A DNA stretch of 12,854 nt, from NCBI GenBank assembly GCA_016875645.1, contig VGPE01000062.1:1-12854 (forward strand), in the 5' to 3' direction. Within the stretch, counting starts at the first letter, position 1; each line of letters opens with the position of its first letter. Origin of the DNA: Chloroflexota bacterium. Its GTDB lineage: Bacteria; Chloroflexota; Limnocylindria; Limnocylindrales; CSP1-4. Shown here one piece after another: positions 11,811 through 12,854 of the stretch. The position numbers and the translations under genes were made by a program. The notes under the pieces are model-generated. The model was not told the origin of the DNA, did not search any database, and worked only from the letters and a program-made list of their open reading frames with translations.

Positions 11811-12854
11811 CGGGCGATCCACCAGCCATCGCGGGGGCGCCGGCGACGGCGTCCCCGCCGGGCGGGGCGTCGCTTGCGACACCCGCCCCTCCCGGAGCGG
11901 CGGCCCCCCGCCGCCGCTCCGGGCTCCCCCTGGGCACCGGGCGCATCGAGTTCGCGACGCTCGGCCCGCTCGAGCTTGACGAGGCGGGGCCGCTGCCGGA
12001 GCTGACGGTGGCCTACCGCCACGACGGCCCGGGGCCGGCGGACGCCCCGCAGGTCGTGGCTGTGCACGCGCTCACGGGCTCCGCCGACGCTGCGGGCGAT
12101 TGGTGGAAGCCACTCATCGGGCCCGGGCTCGCGATCGACACCGAGCGCTACGGGGTCATCTGCGCCAACCTGCTCGGCGGCTGCTACGGCACGACCGGGC
12201 CGACCTCACGCGACCCGCGAACCGGGCAGCGCTATGGGCCGACCTTCCCGGCCGTCACCCCGCGCGACCAGGCGCGCGCCATCTGGCGCCTGCTCGATGC
12301 GGTCGGCATCGAACGGGTCGAACTGGTCACCGGCGGGTCGCTCGGCGGCATGGTGGTGCTCGAACTCGGGCTGTTGCGACCAGCGGCCGTTCGCGCGCTG
12401 CTGCCCATCGCGGCACCGGCCGCGACCGGGCCCATGGCGATCGCCTGGAACCACATCCAGCTCCGGCTGGTCGAGCGCCTCGGTGACGAGGGGATGGCCA
12501 TCGCCCGGCAGCTGGCCATGACGACGTACCGCAGCGAGGCCGACTTCGACGAGCGGTTCGGCCGGGCGCGGGAGGCCGACGGCACGCCGTCGATCGTGAG
12601 CTATCTCGAGTACCAGGGACGCAAGCTCGTCGACCGTTTCGATCGCGACACCTACCGGTCGCTGGCCGGGGCGATGGATCGCCACGACATCGGCCGCGAG
12701 CGGGGTGGGGTCGCAGCCGCGCTTGCCGGCCTCGCGGCGTCGGATGTGCGACTCCACGGCGTGGGGATCGCGGGCGACATCCTCTACGGGCCCGGCCAGG
12801 TGAAGGCCCTGCTCCAGTCCGCCGCCGCAGCGGGGATCGAAACCGCCTACCGCG
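11807..12854 (+). CDS. metX: homoserine O-acetyltransferase (MetX), 3' end outside window
   Basis: MetX transfers an acyl group, normally acetyl, from CoA to homoserine, making the substrate of MetY. The first 349 residues are visible. The enzyme is an alpha/beta-hydrolase fold acyltransferase. ELTVAYRHDG (65-74) and VVAVHALTGSADA (83-95) lead to NLLGGCYGTTGPTSRDP (121-137). The nucleophile elbow GGSLGGM has Ser178, where most relatives have GGSMGGM. MTTYRSEADFDERFGR (238-253), SYLEYQGRKL and AMDRHD follow. GDILYGPGQ carries the probable catalytic Asp324; the catalytic His lies beyond the window. The start ATG overlaps the metY stop and has GGAG seven bases upstream. About 40 Ala/Pro-rich residues precede the conserved domain, a region that also encodes a 14-bp hairpin. 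Acetyl rather than succinyl specificity is assumed from the MetY partner. Confidence 0.93.
   Translation, partial: MTGDPPAIAGAPATASPPGGASLATPAPPGAAAPRRRSGLPLGTGRIEFATLGPLELDEAGPLPELTVAYRHDGPGPADAPQVVAVHALTGSADAAGDWWKPLIGPGLAIDTERYGVICANLLGGCYGTTGPTSRDPRTGQRYGPTFPAVTPRDQARAIWRLLDAVGIERVELVTGGSLGGMVVLELGLLRPAAVRALLPIAAPAATGPMAIAWNHIQLRLVERLGDEGMAIARQLAMTTYRSEADFDERFGRAREADGTPSIVSYLEYQGRKLVDRFDRDTYRSLAGAMDRHDIGRERGGVAAALAGLAASDVRLHGVGIAGDILYGPGQVKALLQSAAAAGIETAYR
11891..11923 (+). repeat. 14-bp perfect inverted repeat within the metX 5' coding region
   Basis: CCCGGAGCGGCGGC (11891-11904) and GCCGCCGCTCCGGG (11910-11923) are perfectly complementary around a CCCCC loop. The structure lies about 85 bases into metX, in the part encoding the non-conserved Ala/Pro/Arg extension. 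It is far stronger than needed for protein coding and could slow ribosomes or polymerase between metY and the metX domain. There is no T-run, so it is not a classical terminator. Confidence 0.8.

Noticed and set aside
1..12854. CRISPR arrays, insertion sequences, tRNA or rRNA genes
   Set aside because: No spaced direct repeats, transposase-like products, terminal inverted repeats or tRNA/rRNA signatures were seen on either strand.

Overview
The window is a GC-rich, gene-dense bacterial chromosome segment. The two-zinc-ribbon Gly-rich protein, the style of the secreted hydrolase's C-terminal domain and the NUDIX-less MutY suggest a Chloroflexota-like (or, less likely, actinobacterial) organism. 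This is inference from gene content only.

Layout. Positions 3-335 (+) hold the 3' end of an MFS transporter. It converges on a secreted alpha/beta hydrolase (498-1748, -) whose frame continues coherently past its TAA to 345. Next come an intrinsic terminator (1762-1797), a two-zinc-ribbon Gly-rich protein (1830-2237, -), and a structured leader with a promoter (2246-2391). A tightly packed minus-strand run reads thiY, thiX, mutY, ppc, nnrE and a 71-aa membrane protein (9341 down to 2465), mostly joined by ATGA-type overlaps or short gaps. A clear TPP riboswitch (9415-9500) lies upstream of thiY. On the plus strand, an unrecognised 143-aa protein (9618-10049) is followed by 423 bp without a conventional gene. 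That stretch holds a promoter, a Met-rich short ORF starting at or next to the predicted transcript 5' end, and a strong intrinsic terminator. The methionine genes metY (10473-11810) and metX (11807 to the window end) follow.

How the genes work together. ThiY and ThiX import a thiamine pyrimidine precursor under TPP control; no ATPase subunit is present locally. MutY (oxidised-guanine repair), PEP carboxylase (anaplerosis) and NnrE (NAD(P)HX repair) are housekeeping genes that may share that transcript. MetX acylates homoserine and MetY sulfhydrylates the product, giving direct-sulfhydrylation homocysteine synthesis.

The most unusual signals are two leader RNAs. One is the metYX leader, which looks like a leaderless, methionine-codon-sensing attenuator rather than a SAM riboswitch or T-box. 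The other is the zinc-ribbon gene leader, whose ribosome binding site is sequestered in a 9-bp stem followed by five U residues.
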